Assembly (NCBI RefSeq): GCF_014204495.1
Contig: NZ_JACHLN010000002.1
Span: forward strand, 1 to 64,000
Reading direction: 5' to 3'
DNA: 64,000 nt
From: Sphingomonas kyeonggiensis
GTDB lineage: Bacteria; Pseudomonadota; Alphaproteobacteria; Sphingomonadales; Sphingomonadaceae
Position numbers and translations under genes: made by a program. The notes beneath the pieces are model-generated. The model had not been told where the DNA came from. It ran no database searches and was given only the letters and a program-made list of their open reading frames with translations. How positions within the stretch are numbered: the first letter of the stretch is position 1; each line of letters starts with the position of its first letter. Positions 25,343-34,733 of the stretch are shown one piece after another.

Positions 25343-25642
25343 GTTTCCCTCAATCTTTCCGCAGGATCAAGACGTTGCGCCGGGCCGGACGGTGCATGCA
25401 GACGGGTTAGTCGAAAACATATGCATTTGCACCTATCAATATGCATTCCCGCCCGAACGGGCCGGTAGCGGCTTGCCCGCCCGGCCTTGCAGGCAGGACG
25501 GTGGCGGGATTCGATCCTGATCCTTTTCGGAGCGCCCCATGCCGATCGATCGGCAAAATATCAACGATAATCGCGTGATTATTGTTCCATTTCCGTTGCG
25601 GTCCTGTCACGTTCCTCAAGAGGAAATCATGGGAGAACCACC
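25343..25642. promoter_or_regulatory. divergent promoter region, marR / M24 peptidase
   Basis: 300 bp without a supported gene. It contains a direct repeat ATATGCATT at 25419-25427 and 25439-25447, exactly 20 bp apart, and a 16-bp interrupted palindrome ATAATC-GCGT-GATTAT at 25567-25582 that includes the cluster core (AATCACGC on the minus strand). The M24 gene starts at a TTG 60 bp after the palindrome. Confidence 0.65.
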
Positions 25643-26971
25643 TTGTCGTTCAAGCCTTTGCGCCGGCTGGCCCTGCCGCTCGCGATCCTGCCGCTGCTCG
25701 CCGCGCTGCCCGCGCAGGGCCAGGAAGCAAAGCGCCGCTGGGACCAGATGTGCCAGATCCGCAAGGACAAGCTCGACCTGATCCTGCCCGAGGTGATGCG
25801 CGAGAACCGGATCGACATGTGGATCGTCGCCTCGCGTGAGGGGCATGACGATCCCAATGCCGCGCTGCTCGGCGGCGGCTATGTCGGGGATATCGGCTAT
25901 TATGTCTTCGCCGATCGCACCGGCAGCGGCCGGATCGAGCGCACGGCGATGGGGATCGGCGGGGCAGGGTTCGATCAATGCCCGATCTATGATCTGAAGG
26001 TATCGCCCGCCGAGCTGCGCAAGTTCGTCGAGGCGCGCGATCCGAAGCGGATCGGCATCAATGTCGCCTCCGAGATCGGCACTGCGGACGGGCTCAGCCA
26101 TTCGCTGCATGCAAAGCTGGTCGAGACGCTCGGCCCGGTGCTGGTCGGGCGGCTGGTCCCGGCCGAGAAGCTGGTTTCCGATTTCCGCGCCCGTCACTCC
26201 GTCAATGAGATCGCCGCCTTCACCAAAGCCGGGGAGTATTCGCGCACCATCCTGGAGCGCGCGCTTTCCAACGAGGTGATCGTGCCTGGCCACACCACCA
26301 CCGGTGATGTCGCCTGGTGGATGATGGAGCAACTCCACAAGGAGGGACTGGGCAGCAGCTTCGGCTTGCCGAGCATCTACATCCTCGGCCCCGGCGAGCG
26401 CGGGCCGGTCTCGGGCGATCATGTCATCCAGCCGGGGGACCTGATCACGGTCGACTGGGGCGTGAATTACCTGTTCTACTATACCGACATGAAGCGCATG
26501 GCCTATGTGCTCAAGCCTGGCGAGAACGCGGCGCCGGCCGGGGTGCAGCGTGCCTATGACAAGGCGCAGGACATCCGCCGGATGATCCTCGACGTCATCC
26601 GCCCCGGCGTCACCGCGGGCGATGCGCTGGCGGCGGTCAACAAGCGCGTGGCGGAAACGCCGGGGCTGGTGCTCGGCCGCTATGATGATCCGAGCAAGGA
26701 CATGAAGGTCTCCGACGTGGTGATCGGCAGCCATTCGGTGGGCGATTGGGGCCATGGCTCGGGTCCGTCGATCGCCGACTTCAACCCGCTGCGCATGACC
26801 TATCAGCTGCGGCCGACCAACTTCCTGTCGATCGAGCTGTTCCTCTATACGCAGGTGCCCGAATGGGGCCCGCGCAAGATCAAGATCCCGCTTGAGGACA
26901 ATGGCGTGGTCACCGATCGCGGCTTCGAATGGGCCTATCCGCCCAACAGCCGCATCCTGCTGGTGAAGTAG
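25643..26971 (+). CDS. secreted M24-family (Xaa-Pro aminopeptidase/creatinase fold) peptidase
   Basis: 442 residues with a signal peptide ending near PAQGQEA. The C-terminal pita-bread domain keeps the five dinuclear-metal ligands: D271 (VDWG), D282 (YTDMKR), H364 or H371 (SHSVGDWGHG), E398 (SIELF) and E418 (PLEDNGVVT). It should therefore be an active metallopeptidase cutting X-Pro or similar bonds in the periplasm. The start is TTG: GGGAGA lies 6 nt upstream and the next residues form the signal peptide. It lies opposite the MarR gene and ends at a terminator, so it is monocistronic. It joins the S9, DUF885 and amidohydrolase proteins as a set of exported peptide or amide hydrolases. Confidence 0.88.
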   Translation: MSFKPLRRLALPLAILPLLAALPAQGQEAKRRWDQMCQIRKDKLDLILPEVMRENRIDMWIVASREGHDDPNAALLGGGYVGDIGYYVFADRTGSGRIERTAMGIGGAGFDQCPIYDLKVSPAELRKFVEARDPKRIGINVASEIGTADGLSHSLHAKLVETLGPVLVGRLVPAEKLVSDFRARHSVNEIAAFTKAGEYSRTILERALSNEVIVPGHTTTGDVAWWMMEQLHKEGLGSSFGLPSIYILGPGERGPVSGDHVIQPGDLITVDWGVNYLFYYTDMKRMAYVLKPGENAAPAGVQRAYDKAQDIRRMILDVIRPGVTAGDALAAVNKRVAETPGLVLGRYDDPSKDMKVSDVVIGSHSVGDWGHGSGPSIADFNPLRMTYQLRPTNFLSIELFLYTQVPEWGPRKIKIPLEDNGVVTDRGFEWAYPPNSRILLVK

Positions 26972-27005
26972 GCTTGCAATGTAGGATTTCACCTGCTCGG
27001 CTCGG

Positions 27006-27045
27006 GCGGCCGGACCTCAGGGGCCGGCCGCTCTTTGTCTTGTTG
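27006..27045 (+). terminator. hairpin terminator after M24 peptidase
   Basis: Stem GCGGCCGG/CCGGCCGC at 27006-27031 followed by TCTTTGTCTTGTT. It lies 35 bp after the M24 stop. A second hairpin CCGGCCCGCT/AGCGGGCCGG at 27172-27197 lies just beyond the glutaryl-CoA dehydrogenase stop and may end the leftward operon. The 232-bp convergent gap holds nothing else recognisable. Confidence 0.75.
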
Positions 27046-27203
27046 GAAAGATAGGATCATCCACGCGCAAGGATGTTGCGAGATCCGGCGCGCTTGCGGG
27101 AACTATGTCAACTTGAGGTGCCGAAAAACCCGCTCTTGCCCTGTACTTCGTGTACTTTGGCGAGTCGGCCGCCGGCCCGCTGTAGGAAGCGGGCCGGGCA
27201 AGA

Positions 27204-28379
27204 TCAGAAGGCGGCGATCCCGGTGATAGCACGGCCGAGGATCAGCGCATGCACGTCGTGCGTGCCTTCATAGGTGTTGACCGTTTCCAGGTTCATCGCG
27301 TGGCGCATCACCTGGAACTCGCCCGAGATGCCGTTGCCGCCATGCATGTCCCGCGCGGCCCGGGCGATGTCGAGCGCCTTGCCGACATTGTTGCGCTTTA
27401 CGATCGAGATCATCTCCGGCGCGAACTGGCCGGCGTCGATCAGCCGCCCGACGCGCAGCGAGGCCTGCAGGCCGAGCGTGATCTCGGTCTCCATGTCGGC
27501 CAGCTTCTTCTGGAAAAGCTGGGTCGCGGCGAGCGGGCGACCGAACTGGTGGCGGTCCAGCCCATATTGCCGGGCAGCGTGGAAGCAGAACTCGGCGGCG
27601 CCCAGCGCGCCCCAGCTGATCCCGTAGCGGGCGCGGTTGAGGCAGGAGAAGGGGCCCTTGAGCCCCTCGACCCCGGGCAGCAGCGCGTCCTCGGGCACCT
27701 CGACATCGTCGAGCTGGATCATCCCGGTGATCGAGGCGCGCAGGCTCAGCTTGCCCTCGATCTTGGGCGCGGACAGGCCCTTGAGCCCCTTGTCGAGCAC
27801 GAAGCCGCGGATCGCCCCGCCGTGCGCGTCGGACTTCGCCCAGACGACGAAGACGTCGGCGATCGGGGCGTTGGAGATCCAGGTCTTGGCGCCGTTCAGC
27901 CGGTAGCCGCCGTCGATCCTGGTGGCGCGCGTCCGCATGCCGCCGGGGTCGGAGCCGGCATCGGGTTCGGTCAGGCCGAAGCAGCCGATCCACTCGCCGC
28001 TGGCCAGCCTGGGCAGGTAGCGCAGCCGCTGTTCCTCGGAGCCGAAGGCATGGATCGGGTACATGACCAGGCTCGACTGCACGCTCATCATCGAGCGGTA
28101 GCCCGAGTCCACCCGCTCGACCTCGCGGGCGATCAGGCCATAGGCGACATAGGATGCGCCGACGCCGCCATAGGCTTCGGGGATGGTCGGCCCGAGCAGC
28201 CCGAGTTCGCCCATCTCGCGGAAGATGGCCGGATCGGTGACTTCCCGGTCGAACGCCTCGATTGCTCGCGGCGCGAGCCGTGCCTGGGCATAGTCGCGCG
28301 CGGTGTCGCGGATCATCCGCTCCTCATCCTCCAGCTGCGCATCGAGCAGCAGGGGATCGGCCCAGTCGAATTTCTGCAT
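27204..28379 (-). CDS. gcdH: glutaryl-CoA dehydrogenase
   Basis: 391 residues, full length for the family. Diagnostic pieces: [49 protein letters not shown] and the catalytic-Glu element [20 protein letters not shown]. These match glutaryl-CoA dehydrogenase closely rather than general acyl-CoA dehydrogenases. It oxidises and decarboxylates glutaryl-CoA to crotonyl-CoA and CO2 with FAD. As the last gene of the anthraniloyl-CoA operon it implies that ring cleavage and beta-oxidation converge on a C5 dicarboxyl-CoA. It follows the Rid gene by 12 bp and has GAGGAAAG before its ATG. Confidence 0.93.
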   Translation of the reverse strand: MQKFDWADPLLLDAQLEDEERMIRDTARDYAQARLAPRAIEAFDREVTDPAIFREMGELGLLGPTIPEAYGGVGASYVAYGLIAREVERVDSGYRSMMSVQSSLVMYPIHAFGSEEQRLRYLPRLASGEWIGCFGLTEPDAGSDPGGMRTRATRIDGGYRLNGAKTWISNAPIADVFVVWAKSDAHGGAIRGFVLDKGLKGLSAPKIEGKLSLRASITGMIQLDDVEVPEDALLPGVEGLKGPFSCLNRARYGISWGALGAAEFCFHAARQYGLDRHQFGRPLAATQLFQKKLADMETEITLGLQASLRVGRLIDAGQFAPEMISIVKRNNVGKALDIARAARDMHGGNGISGEFQVMRHAMNLETVNTYEGTHDVHALILGRAITGIAAF

Positions 28380-28391
28380 GTCAGGCTTTCC

Positions 28392-28796
28392 TCAGGCGGT
28401 GGGGACGACCGCGATCGTCTCGATCTCGACCTTGGCTTGGGCTTCGACCAGCGCGGCGACCTGGACCACGGCCATCGCCGGATAGTTGCGGCCGATCAGC
28501 TCGCGATAGGCGGCGCCGATCTCGGCGATCTGGGCGAGATACTCGTCGCGGCTGGTGACGTACCAGGTCATCCGGACGATATGCTCCGGGCCGGCGCCAC
28601 CCTCGGCGAGGATCGCCAGCGTGTTGACCAGTACCTGGCGGAACTGCCCGGCGAGATCGGAGGCGACGAAGCGCTCCTCCTCGTCCCAGCCGACCACGCC
28701 GGCGGTGAACACCATCCGGCCATTGGCTGCGATGCCGTTGGCATAGCCGCGCGGGCGCTTCCAGCCGGGAGGGAGCAGGCTCTGATGGGCGGTCAT
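28392..28796 (-). CDS. Rid-family (RidA/YjgF-like) protein without the canonical Arg
   Basis: 134 residues from ATG 28796, which overlaps the thioesterase stop as ATGA; ATG 28802 is the alternative. The Rid fold is clear: FTAGVVGWDEE, then DLAGQFRQVLVNTLAIL, and the C-terminal VQVAALVEAQAKVEIETIAV. Canonical RidA has PxR before VQV, the Arg binding the substrate carboxylate; here the sequence is YPAMAVVQV, with Met instead. RidA hydrolyses enamines/imines from amino-acid metabolism. In this operon the anthraniloyl-CoA reductase product is a ring enamine/imine thioester, so a Rid protein that does not need to bind a free carboxylate would make sense. That role is inferred. Confidence 0.85.
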   Translation of the reverse strand: MTAHQSLLPPGWKRPRGYANGIAANGRMVFTAGVVGWDEEERFVASDLAGQFRQVLVNTLAILAEGGAGPEHIVRMTWYVTSRDEYLAQIAEIGAAYRELIGRNYPAMAVVQVAALVEAQAKVEIETIAVVPTA

Positions 28797-29197
28797 TGGC
28801 ATTCCGTTTCAAGGCGTTGGCGATATTCGGGAGGCCAGGGCTGGGACTTGCCGCCGGCAAGCGCGATCAGCACCTGGGTCAGGCGGACGCTGAAGCGCGG
28901 CGCGCCCTCGCAGGTAACCTCGATCTCGAGGTCGATCGAGCTGTTGCCGACCCGGGTGAGCTGCACCGCGAAATCGAGCCGGTCGCCCAGCTTGCTCGGC
29001 GCGGTGAAGGTGGAGGCGAGGCTGACGGTAGGCAGGCCGAGTCCGCGGCCCATGTGCATCGCCTGCCGGTCGTCGCCGAGCACCGCCGGTGTCCAGTCTT
29101 CCACCGCGGCGTCGCACAGCTCGAGGCAGCGCGGGTAGAAGGCGATCCCCGCCGGGTCGCAGTGCGCGAAGCGCAGGGGGTAGGAGACGCGGAACAT
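28793..29197 (-). CDS. hotdog acyl-CoA thioesterase (4HBT/YbgC type)
   Basis: 134 residues. The motif RFAHCDPAGIAFYPRCLELCD near the N-terminus is the classic 4-hydroxybenzoyl-CoA thioesterase active site, with the Asp as catalytic residue. The rest follows the single-hotdog pattern (STFTAPSKLGDRLDF, NSSIDLEIEVTC). Its ATG shares a base with the stop of the upstream acyl-CoA dehydrogenase (TGATG). It could rescue CoA from a dead-end aryl- or alicyclic-CoA or perform a dedicated hydrolysis step in this pathway. Confidence 0.88.
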   Translation of the reverse strand: MFRVSYPLRFAHCDPAGIAFYPRCLELCDAAVEDWTPAVLGDDRQAMHMGRGLGLPTVSLASTFTAPSKLGDRLDFAVQLTRVGNSSIDLEIEVTCEGAPRFSVRLTQVLIALAGGKSQPWPPEYRQRLETECQ

Positions 29198-30363
29198 CAG
29201 CCCGCGCTCTGGGCGAGGTGCTGGCGGGCGATGACGATCTTCTGCACCTCGGATGCGCCCTCATAGATGCGCAGTGCCCGTACCTCCCGGTACAGCGCCT
29301 CCACCGGCGCGCCGACGGTGACGCCCAGGCCGCCGAAGATCTGCACCGCCTTGTCGATCACCTGCTGGGCGCTGTCGGTGGCGTGGAGCTTGGCCAGCGC
29401 CGCCTCGCGGGTGTTGCGCTGCCCCTGCACGTCGCGCAGCCAGCCGGCGCGGTAGATCAGCAGTGCGGCGGTATCGATGTCGAGCACCATCTCGGCGAGC
29501 TTCGACTGGGTCACCGGATTGTCGGCCAGCGTGCCGTCGCCCAGCTTGCGGCTGCGGGCCCGCGCCGTCGCCTCGTCGAGCGCGCGCCGGGCAAAGCCCA
29601 GCGCCGCCGCGCCCACGGTGGTGCGGAAGATGTCGAGCGTCGCCATCGCCGCCGCGAAGCCGCGCCCGGCTTCACCGAGCAGTGCGTCGGCGGGCAGCGC
29701 CATATCGGTGAATTCGAGCGTGGCGAGCGGGTGCGGCGCGATCACTTCGATCCGCTCGGTGACGCGCAGGCCGGCCGTATCCGCATCGACGACAAAGGCG
29801 GAAATGCCCTTGGCCCCCGGCGCCTCGCCGGTGCGGGCGAAGAGGACGTAGTAGTCCGCGATGCCGCCATTCGAGATATAGGTCTTGGCGCCGTTGACCC
29901 GCCAGCCGTCGGCGGCGCGTTCGGCCAGCGTCTCCATCGAGGCGACGTCGGAGCCCGAGCCCGGCTCGGTCAGCGCGAAGGCGGCGATCTTCTCGCCCCG
30001 CGCCACGGCGGGGAGATAGACGGCCTTCTGCGCCTCGGTGCCGAACAGCGAGATCGTGCCCGAACCCAGCCCCTGCATGGCAAAGGCGAAGTCGGCCAGC
30101 CCCGAATGCCGCGCCAGCGTCTCGCGGATCAGCGCCAGCGAGCGGATGTCGAGCGTGTCGTGCACGCCGCCCCAGGCAGCCGGCACGCAGTAGCGCAGCC
30201 AGCCGCCGTCGCCGAGCGCACGGACCAGCCGGCGGCATTCGGCGTCGACGTCCGCGCCGTGGTGATCGGAGAGGTTGGCGGTGCACCAGGTCTCCAGCGC
30301 ATCGGCCAGCTTGCGATGCCCGTCGTCGAGGAAGGGCCAATCGAGGAAGCTGCGGTCGGCCAT
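29197..30363 (-). CDS. acyl-CoA dehydrogenase
   Basis: 388 residues with the usual three-domain order. Signatures: [16 protein letters not shown] in the middle domain, [17 protein letters not shown], the FAD-contacting [13 protein letters not shown] stretch, and [16 protein letters not shown] near the C-terminus, where the Glu of YEGASE is the expected catalytic base. It would introduce a double bond into an alicyclic or dicarboxyl CoA intermediate. Its start and stop each overlap the neighbouring genes by one base. Substrate likely downstream of the anthraniloyl-CoA monooxygenase product. Confidence 0.92.
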   Translation of the reverse strand: MADRSFLDWPFLDDGHRKLADALETWCTANLSDHHGADVDAECRRLVRALGDGGWLRYCVPAAWGGVHDTLDIRSLALIRETLARHSGLADFAFAMQGLGSGTISLFGTEAQKAVYLPAVARGEKIAAFALTEPGSGSDVASMETLAERAADGWRVNGAKTYISNGGIADYYVLFARTGEAPGAKGISAFVVDADTAGLRVTERIEVIAPHPLATLEFTDMALPADALLGEAGRGFAAAMATLDIFRTTVGAAALGFARRALDEATARARSRKLGDGTLADNPVTQSKLAEMVLDIDTAALLIYRAGWLRDVQGQRNTREAALAKLHATDSAQQVIDKAVQIFGGLGVTVGAPVEALYREVRALRIYEGASEVQKIVIARQHLAQSAG

Positions 30364-31178
30364 CAGTCGCCCTCGAACGCCGGAGTACGCTTATCCGCGA
30401 ACGCTTCGAAGGCGCGACGGAAGTCCTTTGTTGCCATGCAGATTGCCTGGGCTTGCGCTTCCATTTCGATCGCAGTTTCGACGCTTACCGCCCATTCCAC
30501 GTTCAACTGGGTCTTGGTGATGCCGTGCGCGAAGGTCGGGCCGGCGGCGATGCTGCGGGCCAGCGCCAGCGCTTCGTCGAGCAGGCTCTCGGCTGGTACC
30601 AGCCGGTTGTGGAAGCCCCAGCGCTCGCCTTCGTCGGCGGACATCATCCGGCCGGTGTAGAGCAGGTCGGAGGCGCGGCCCTGGCCGATGATCCGCGGCA
30701 GGATCGCGCAGGCGCCCATGTCGCAGCCGGCGAGGCCAACCCGGGTGAACAGGAAGGCGGTCTTCGCCGCCGGCGTGGCGAGGCGCAGGTCCGATGCCAT
30801 CGCCATGATCGCCCCGGCACCGACGCAGATTCCGTCGATCGCCGCGACGATCGGCTGCGGGCAGGCACGCATCGCCTTGACCAGATCGCCGGTCATCCGG
30901 GTGAAAGCGAGCAGCTCGGGCATCGCCATCTCGGTCAGCGGCCCGATGATCTCGTGCACGTCGCCGCCAGAGGAGAAATTGCCCCCCGCGCCGGTGACGA
31001 CCACGGCCTTGACCTGCGGCGTGTAGACGAGGTCGCGGAAGGTATCGCGCAGCTCGGCATAGCTTTCGAAGGTCAGCGGGTTCTTCCGTTCGGGCCGGTT
31101 GAGCGTAACGGTCGCCACCCCCTCGCTGAAGGCCCAGCCGAAATGCTCCGGTGCGAAGCTGGTCGGATCCATGGTCAT
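30363..31178 (-). CDS. enoyl-CoA hydratase/isomerase
   Basis: 271 residues. Crotonase motifs: [15 protein letters not shown] (oxyanion hole) and [19 protein letters not shown] followed by [23 protein letters not shown] 31178 has AAGGAGGAGAGGA directly upstream and overlaps the MarR stop (ATGA), which fixes the start and rules out a longer form. It would hydrate or hydrolytically open an alicyclic enoyl-CoA produced from the reduced aminobenzoyl-CoA ring. The catalytic Glu positions vary in the family, so hydration versus ring hydrolysis cannot be settled from sequence. Confidence 0.9.
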   Translation of the reverse strand: MTMDPTSFAPEHFGWAFSEGVATVTLNRPERKNPLTFESYAELRDTFRDLVYTPQVKAVVVTGAGGNFSSGGDVHEIIGPLTEMAMPELLAFTRMTGDLVKAMRACPQPIVAAIDGICVGAGAIMAMASDLRLATPAAKTAFLFTRVGLAGCDMGACAILPRIIGQGRASDLLYTGRMMSADEGERWGFHNRLVPAESLLDEALALARSIAAGPTFAHGITKTQLNVEWAVSVETAIEMEAQAQAICMATKDFRRAFEAFADKRTPAFEGD

Positions 31179-31666
31179 TCCTCTCCTCCTTCGGCGGCGA
31201 GCGAGTCCTTGAGCACGCCCAGAAGCTGGTGAAGCTGGCCGCGTTCCTCGCGGTCCAGCCCGGCCAGCATCGCTTCGATCCATTCGTGATGCGCCTCGGC
31301 CAGGCCCGCGAAGCATTCGCGCCCGAGCTGGGTGAGCCGCGCGACCGAAGAGCGGCCGTCGGTAGGCGAGGGCGCCAGGCTCACATAGCGATCGCGCACC
31401 AGCACCTGGACGACGCCGGTGACATTGCCGTTCGAGACGAGCAACGCCTGCGAAAGCTGGCCCATCGTCATCCCCTCGGGATGCCGGTCGAGCGCGGCCA
31501 TCACGTCGAAGCGGGGCAGGGTGACGCCATATTGGTCGGCAAAGCGGCGCTTGAGGCGCTTCTCGATCACCGTGGTGCAGGTCAGCAGCCGCAACCACAG
31601 CCGCACGCTGCCGCGATCGTCGAGCGCGCCGTCATGCTTCTCGCGCAGCGAGGCGGCGCGGCTCAC
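31175..31666 (-). CDS. MarR-family regulator inside the anthraniloyl-CoA operon
   Basis: 163 residues from GTG 31666. The GTG overlaps the SDR stop, and GGAG lies 8-9 nt upstream, so it is preferred over more distant starts. The winged helix comprises [20 protein letters not shown], recognition helix [17 protein letters not shown], and wing [15 protein letters not shown]. Operonic MarR proteins in aromatic-CoA pathways (BadR, CouR, FerC) are known to be released from DNA by an aryl-CoA. By analogy this one could autoregulate the operon through the 16-bp palindrome at 34807-34822. Binding is not shown by sequence alone. Confidence 0.88.
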   Translation of the reverse strand: MSRAASLREKHDGALDDRGSVRLWLRLLTCTTVIEKRLKRRFADQYGVTLPRFDVMAALDRHPEGMTMGQLSQALLVSNGNVTGVVQVLVRDRYVSLAPSPTDGRSSVARLTQLGRECFAGLAEAHHEWIEAMLAGLDREERGQLHQLLGVLKDSLAAEGGEE

Positions 31667-32430
31667 ATCACTTCTCCACCGGCGATCGGGATCGCCTGGC
31701 CGGTCACCGACGCACTGGCCGGCAGGCACAGCCACACCGCCGCCGCCGCCACTTCCTCGGGCGTGATGAGCCGCTTCTGGGGATTATGCTTGGTCAACTC
31801 GGCCAGCGCCTCGGCTTCGCTGCGGCCGGTGCGGCTGGTGATCGTCTCGACCGCCTTCGCCACGATGTCGGTATCGGTGAAGCCGGGGCAGAGGGCGTTG
31901 GCGGTGAGCGGCGTCGCGGCGAATTCGGCGGCGAGCGCGCGCATCAGCCCGATCGCACCATGCTTGGAGGCGACATAGGGCGCGGTATAGCCATAGCCCT
32001 TGAGGCCGGCGGTGGAGGCCACGGTGACGATCCGCCCGGCCGGCGCCGCGAGCAGGTCGGGCAGGGCGGCCTGGCAGCAATCGAACAGCGCATCGAGATT
32101 GGTCGCCATCGTCGTGCGCCAGGCCTCTGCCGTAACCCTTGCGAAGGGCGCGCTCGGGGCGATGCCGGCATTGTTGACCAGGATGCCGATCGGGCCGTGC
32201 GCCGCCCGGGCGGCATCGAACGCGGCGTCGATCGAGGCGCGGTCGGTCACGTCGGCGGGCACGGTGATCGCGCCGGGTATGGTCGCGGCGACCGCTTCCA
32301 GTGCATCGAGCCTACGCCCGAGCAATGTCAGTCGGGCACCTTCTTCGGCCAGCGCGCGGGCTATCGCCGCACCGATCCCCGATCCGCCGCCGGTAACGAC
32401 CGCATGGATATCCTTGAGGCGCATCGCCAT
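31663..32430 (-). CDS. short-chain dehydrogenase/reductase
   Basis: 255 residues. The NAD(P) motif TGGGSGIGAAIA is at about residues 13-24, then NNAG, the catalytic VASTAGLKGYGYTAPYVASK stretch with Ser, Tyr and Lys, and the late PGFTDTDIV. ATG 32430 shares a base with the stop of the monooxygenase (TGATG) and has CCGGAG upstream. It would interconvert a ring ketone/alcohol or a 3-hydroxyacyl-CoA in the pathway, consistent with the 5-oxo group left by the preceding enzyme. Confidence 0.9.
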   Translation of the reverse strand: MAMRLKDIHAVVTGGGSGIGAAIARALAEEGARLTLLGRRLDALEAVAATIPGAITVPADVTDRASIDAAFDAARAAHGPIGILVNNAGIAPSAPFARVTAEAWRTTMATNLDALFDCCQAALPDLLAAPAGRIVTVASTAGLKGYGYTAPYVASKHGAIGLMRALAAEFAATPLTANALCPGFTDTDIVAKAVETITSRTGRSEAEALAELTKHNPQKRLITPEEVAAAAVWLCLPASASVTGQAIPIAGGEVM

Positions 32431-34733
32431 CAGCTCCGGAGGGCCGCGTCGGTCTCGGCGGCGCGTTGCAGGTTGCGGGCGAGCTGGCTCATCCCACCGA
32501 GATATTGGGGCGGCACGCGCACCCCGCGATAGCCGTGCTGGGCGGCGGCGCGCAGCGTCCACATCGGATCGACCATGTGCGGCCGTCCGATCGCGACCAA
32601 GTCGGCGCGGCCGGCGGCGAGGATCGAATTGGCGTGGTCGGTCTCGAAGATATTGCCCACCGCCATGGTCGAGACGCGCGCCTCGTTGCGGATCTTGTCG
32701 GCAAAGGGCGTCTGGAACATGCGGCCATAGACCGGCTTGCACTCGGCCCAGGTCTGGCCGGCGGATACGTCGATCAGGTCTGCGCCCGCTTCGCTGAAAG
32801 CGCGGGCGATCTCCACCGCTTCCTCGGGCGTGACGCCCTGGTCGCCCATCCAGTCGGTTGCCGAGATGCGCACCGACATCGGTCGCTCGGCAGGCCAGGC
32901 GGCGCGCATCGCCGCGAATATCTCGAGCGGATAGCGCAGGCGGTTCTCCAGACTGCCGCCATAGTCGTCGGTGCGGGTGTTCTGGAGCGGGGTGATGAAG
33001 CTCGAGAGCAGATATCCGTGCGCGGCGTGCAGCTCGATCATGTCGAAGCCGGCGTCCACCGCCATCCGCGCCGCGGCGACGAACTGGTCGCGCACCCTAT
33101 CCATGTCGGCGCGGGTCATCGGCCGGGGCGTCGCGTTGCCCGCACTCCACGCCACGTCGGAGGCGGCGATCAGCGGCCAGTTTCCGCTGTCGAGCGGCTG
33201 GTCCATGCCTTCCCAGCCGATCTTCGTCGAGCCCTTGGCGCCCGAATGGCCGAGCTGGAGGCAGATCTTCGCGCCGCTGTTCGCATGGACGAAATCGGTG
33301 ACCCGCCGCCACGCAGCGACATGTTCGGGCGCGTACATGCCCGGACAGCCCGGCGTGATCCGTCCCTCGGGCGAGACACAGGTCATCTCGGTATAGACCA
33401 GCCCGGCGCCGCCCTGCGCACGCGTGCCGTAATGGACGAGGTGGAAGTCGGTCGGCGTGCCGTCCACCGCCGAGTACATCGCCATCGGCGAGACGACGAC
33501 GCGGTTGTCCAGCACCATCTCGCGCAGCCTGTACGGGGCGAACATCGGCGGCACCGGCTTGTCGCCCTTGCCGCCCGGCGCCTGCGCCTGGAACCAGCGC
33601 TCGACGCCTTCCAGCCATTCGGGATCGCGCATTCGCAAATTCTCGTGGCTCACACGCTGCGAGCGGGTGAGCAGCGAATAGGCGAACTGGATCGGCGCGA
33701 AGGGCAGGTAGCGGTCGAGCGTCTCGAACCATTCGGTCGAGTTGCGCGCGCTGTTCTGCAGCTTGAGCACCTCGACGCTGCGTTCGGCCTGGTATTCGGC
33801 GAGCGCCTGTTCGCGGCCGAGCCCGGGGCGGTTGAGCACCTCGGCCAGCTTGATCGCGTCCTCCAGCGCCAGCTTGGTGCCCGATCCGATCGAGAAATGC
33901 GCAGTATGCGCCGCGTCGCCGAGCAGGATCAGCTTGTCGTACGACCAGCGCCCGGTGACGATCCGGCGGAAGTTGAGCCAGGCCGCCGATCCGCGCAGAT
34001 GGCCGGCGTTGGACATCAGCGCATTGCCGTCCAGATATTTGCCGAACACGCGCTCGCTGAACGCGATTGCGTCGTCCTGGCCCGCCTGGTCGAGGCCGAG
34101 CCCCTGCCAGGTCTCCGGCGCCATCTCGACGATGAAGGTCGAGAGGCTGTCGTCGAAGCGATAGGCATGCGCCCACACCCACCCTTCCGGCAGCTGCTCG
34201 AAGGCGAAGGTGAAGGCGTCGAACACCTTGTGGGTACCGAGCCAGATATATTTGTTGCGGCGCGGCTGGATGTCGATGTCGAAATGCTCGGCATAGCGGT
34301 CGCGGATACGGCTGTTGGCGCCGTCGGCGACGATGACCAGGTCATAGTCCGCCCAATCTGCCAGGTCGTCGCTCGCCTCATGCTCGAAATGGAGCTGCAC
34401 GCCGAGATCGCGGGCGCGCTCCTGCAGGATCGACAGCAGCCGCTTGCGGCCAATACCGATGAAGCCGTGCCCCGAGGACCGGATGCACTCGCCATGGATA
34501 TGGACGTCGATATCGTCCCAATGCGCGAACTCGCCACGGATCGTATCGCCGCTGACGGGATCGTTGGCCATCAGGTTCTCGACCGTCTGGTCGGAGAAGA
34601 CCACGCCCCAGCCGAACGTGTCGTCGGCCCGGTTGCGCTCGAACACATGCACCTCGTGGTCGCTGTCGCGCACCTTCATCGAGATGGCGAAATAGAGCCC
34701 CGCCGGCCCGCCGCCCACGCATGCGATCTTCAT
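32430..34733 (-). CDS. bifunctional anthraniloyl-CoA (2-aminobenzoyl-CoA) monooxygenase/reductase
   Basis: 767 residues with two flavin modules. Residues 1 to about 385 are a class A flavoprotein monooxygenase ([16 protein letters not shown] at the N-terminus, [20 protein letters not shown] for the second FAD contact). Residues from about 396 to the end are an old-yellow-enzyme reductase ([39 protein letters not shown]). This fusion and length are those of the 2-aminobenzoyl-CoA monooxygenase/reductase described in Azoarcus evansii; databases also label relatives salicylyl-CoA 5-hydroxylase. The known enzyme hydroxylates and reduces 2-aminobenzoyl-CoA to a non-aromatic 2-amino-5-oxocyclohexene carboxyl-CoA. 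It is first in an eight-gene operon and is divergent from an aminotransferase gene. GGAG lies 8 nt before the ATG. Confidence 0.93.
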   Translation of the reverse strand: MKIACVGGGPAGLYFAISMKVRDSDHEVHVFERNRADDTFGWGVVFSDQTVENLMANDPVSGDTIRGEFAHWDDIDVHIHGECIRSSGHGFIGIGRKRLLSILQERARDLGVQLHFEHEASDDLADWADYDLVIVADGANSRIRDRYAEHFDIDIQPRRNKYIWLGTHKVFDAFTFAFEQLPEGWVWAHAYRFDDSLSTFIVEMAPETWQGLGLDQAGQDDAIAFSERVFGKYLDGNALMSNAGHLRGSAAWLNFRRIVTGRWSYDKLILLGDAAHTAHFSIGSGTKLALEDAIKLAEVLNRPGLGREQALAEYQAERSVEVLKLQNSARNSTEWFETLDRYLPFAPIQFAYSLLTRSQRVSHENLRMRDPEWLEGVERWFQAQAPGGKGDKPVPPMFAPYRLREMVLDNRVVVSPMAMYSAVDGTPTDFHLVHYGTRAQGGAGLVYTEMTCVSPEGRITPGCPGMYAPEHVAAWRRVTDFVHANSGAKICLQLGHSGAKGSTKIGWEGMDQPLDSGNWPLIAASDVAWSAGNATPRPMTRADMDRVRDQFVAAARMAVDAGFDMIELHAAHGYLLSSFITPLQNTRTDDYGGSLENRLRYPLEIFAAMRAAWPAERPMSVRISATDWMGDQGVTPEEAVEIARAFSEAGADLIDVSAGQTWAECKPVYGRMFQTPFADKIRNEARVSTMAVGNIFETDHANSILAAGRADLVAIGRPHMVDPMWTLRAAAQHGYRGVRVPPQYLGGMSQLARNLQRAAETDAALRS

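Noticed and set aside
32430..34733. Two separate genes (monooxygenase and old-yellow-enzyme reductase) or a frameshifted fusion
   Set aside because: The frame is continuous with a normal linker, and the 767-residue fusion is the known form of aminobenzoyl-CoA monooxygenase/reductase.
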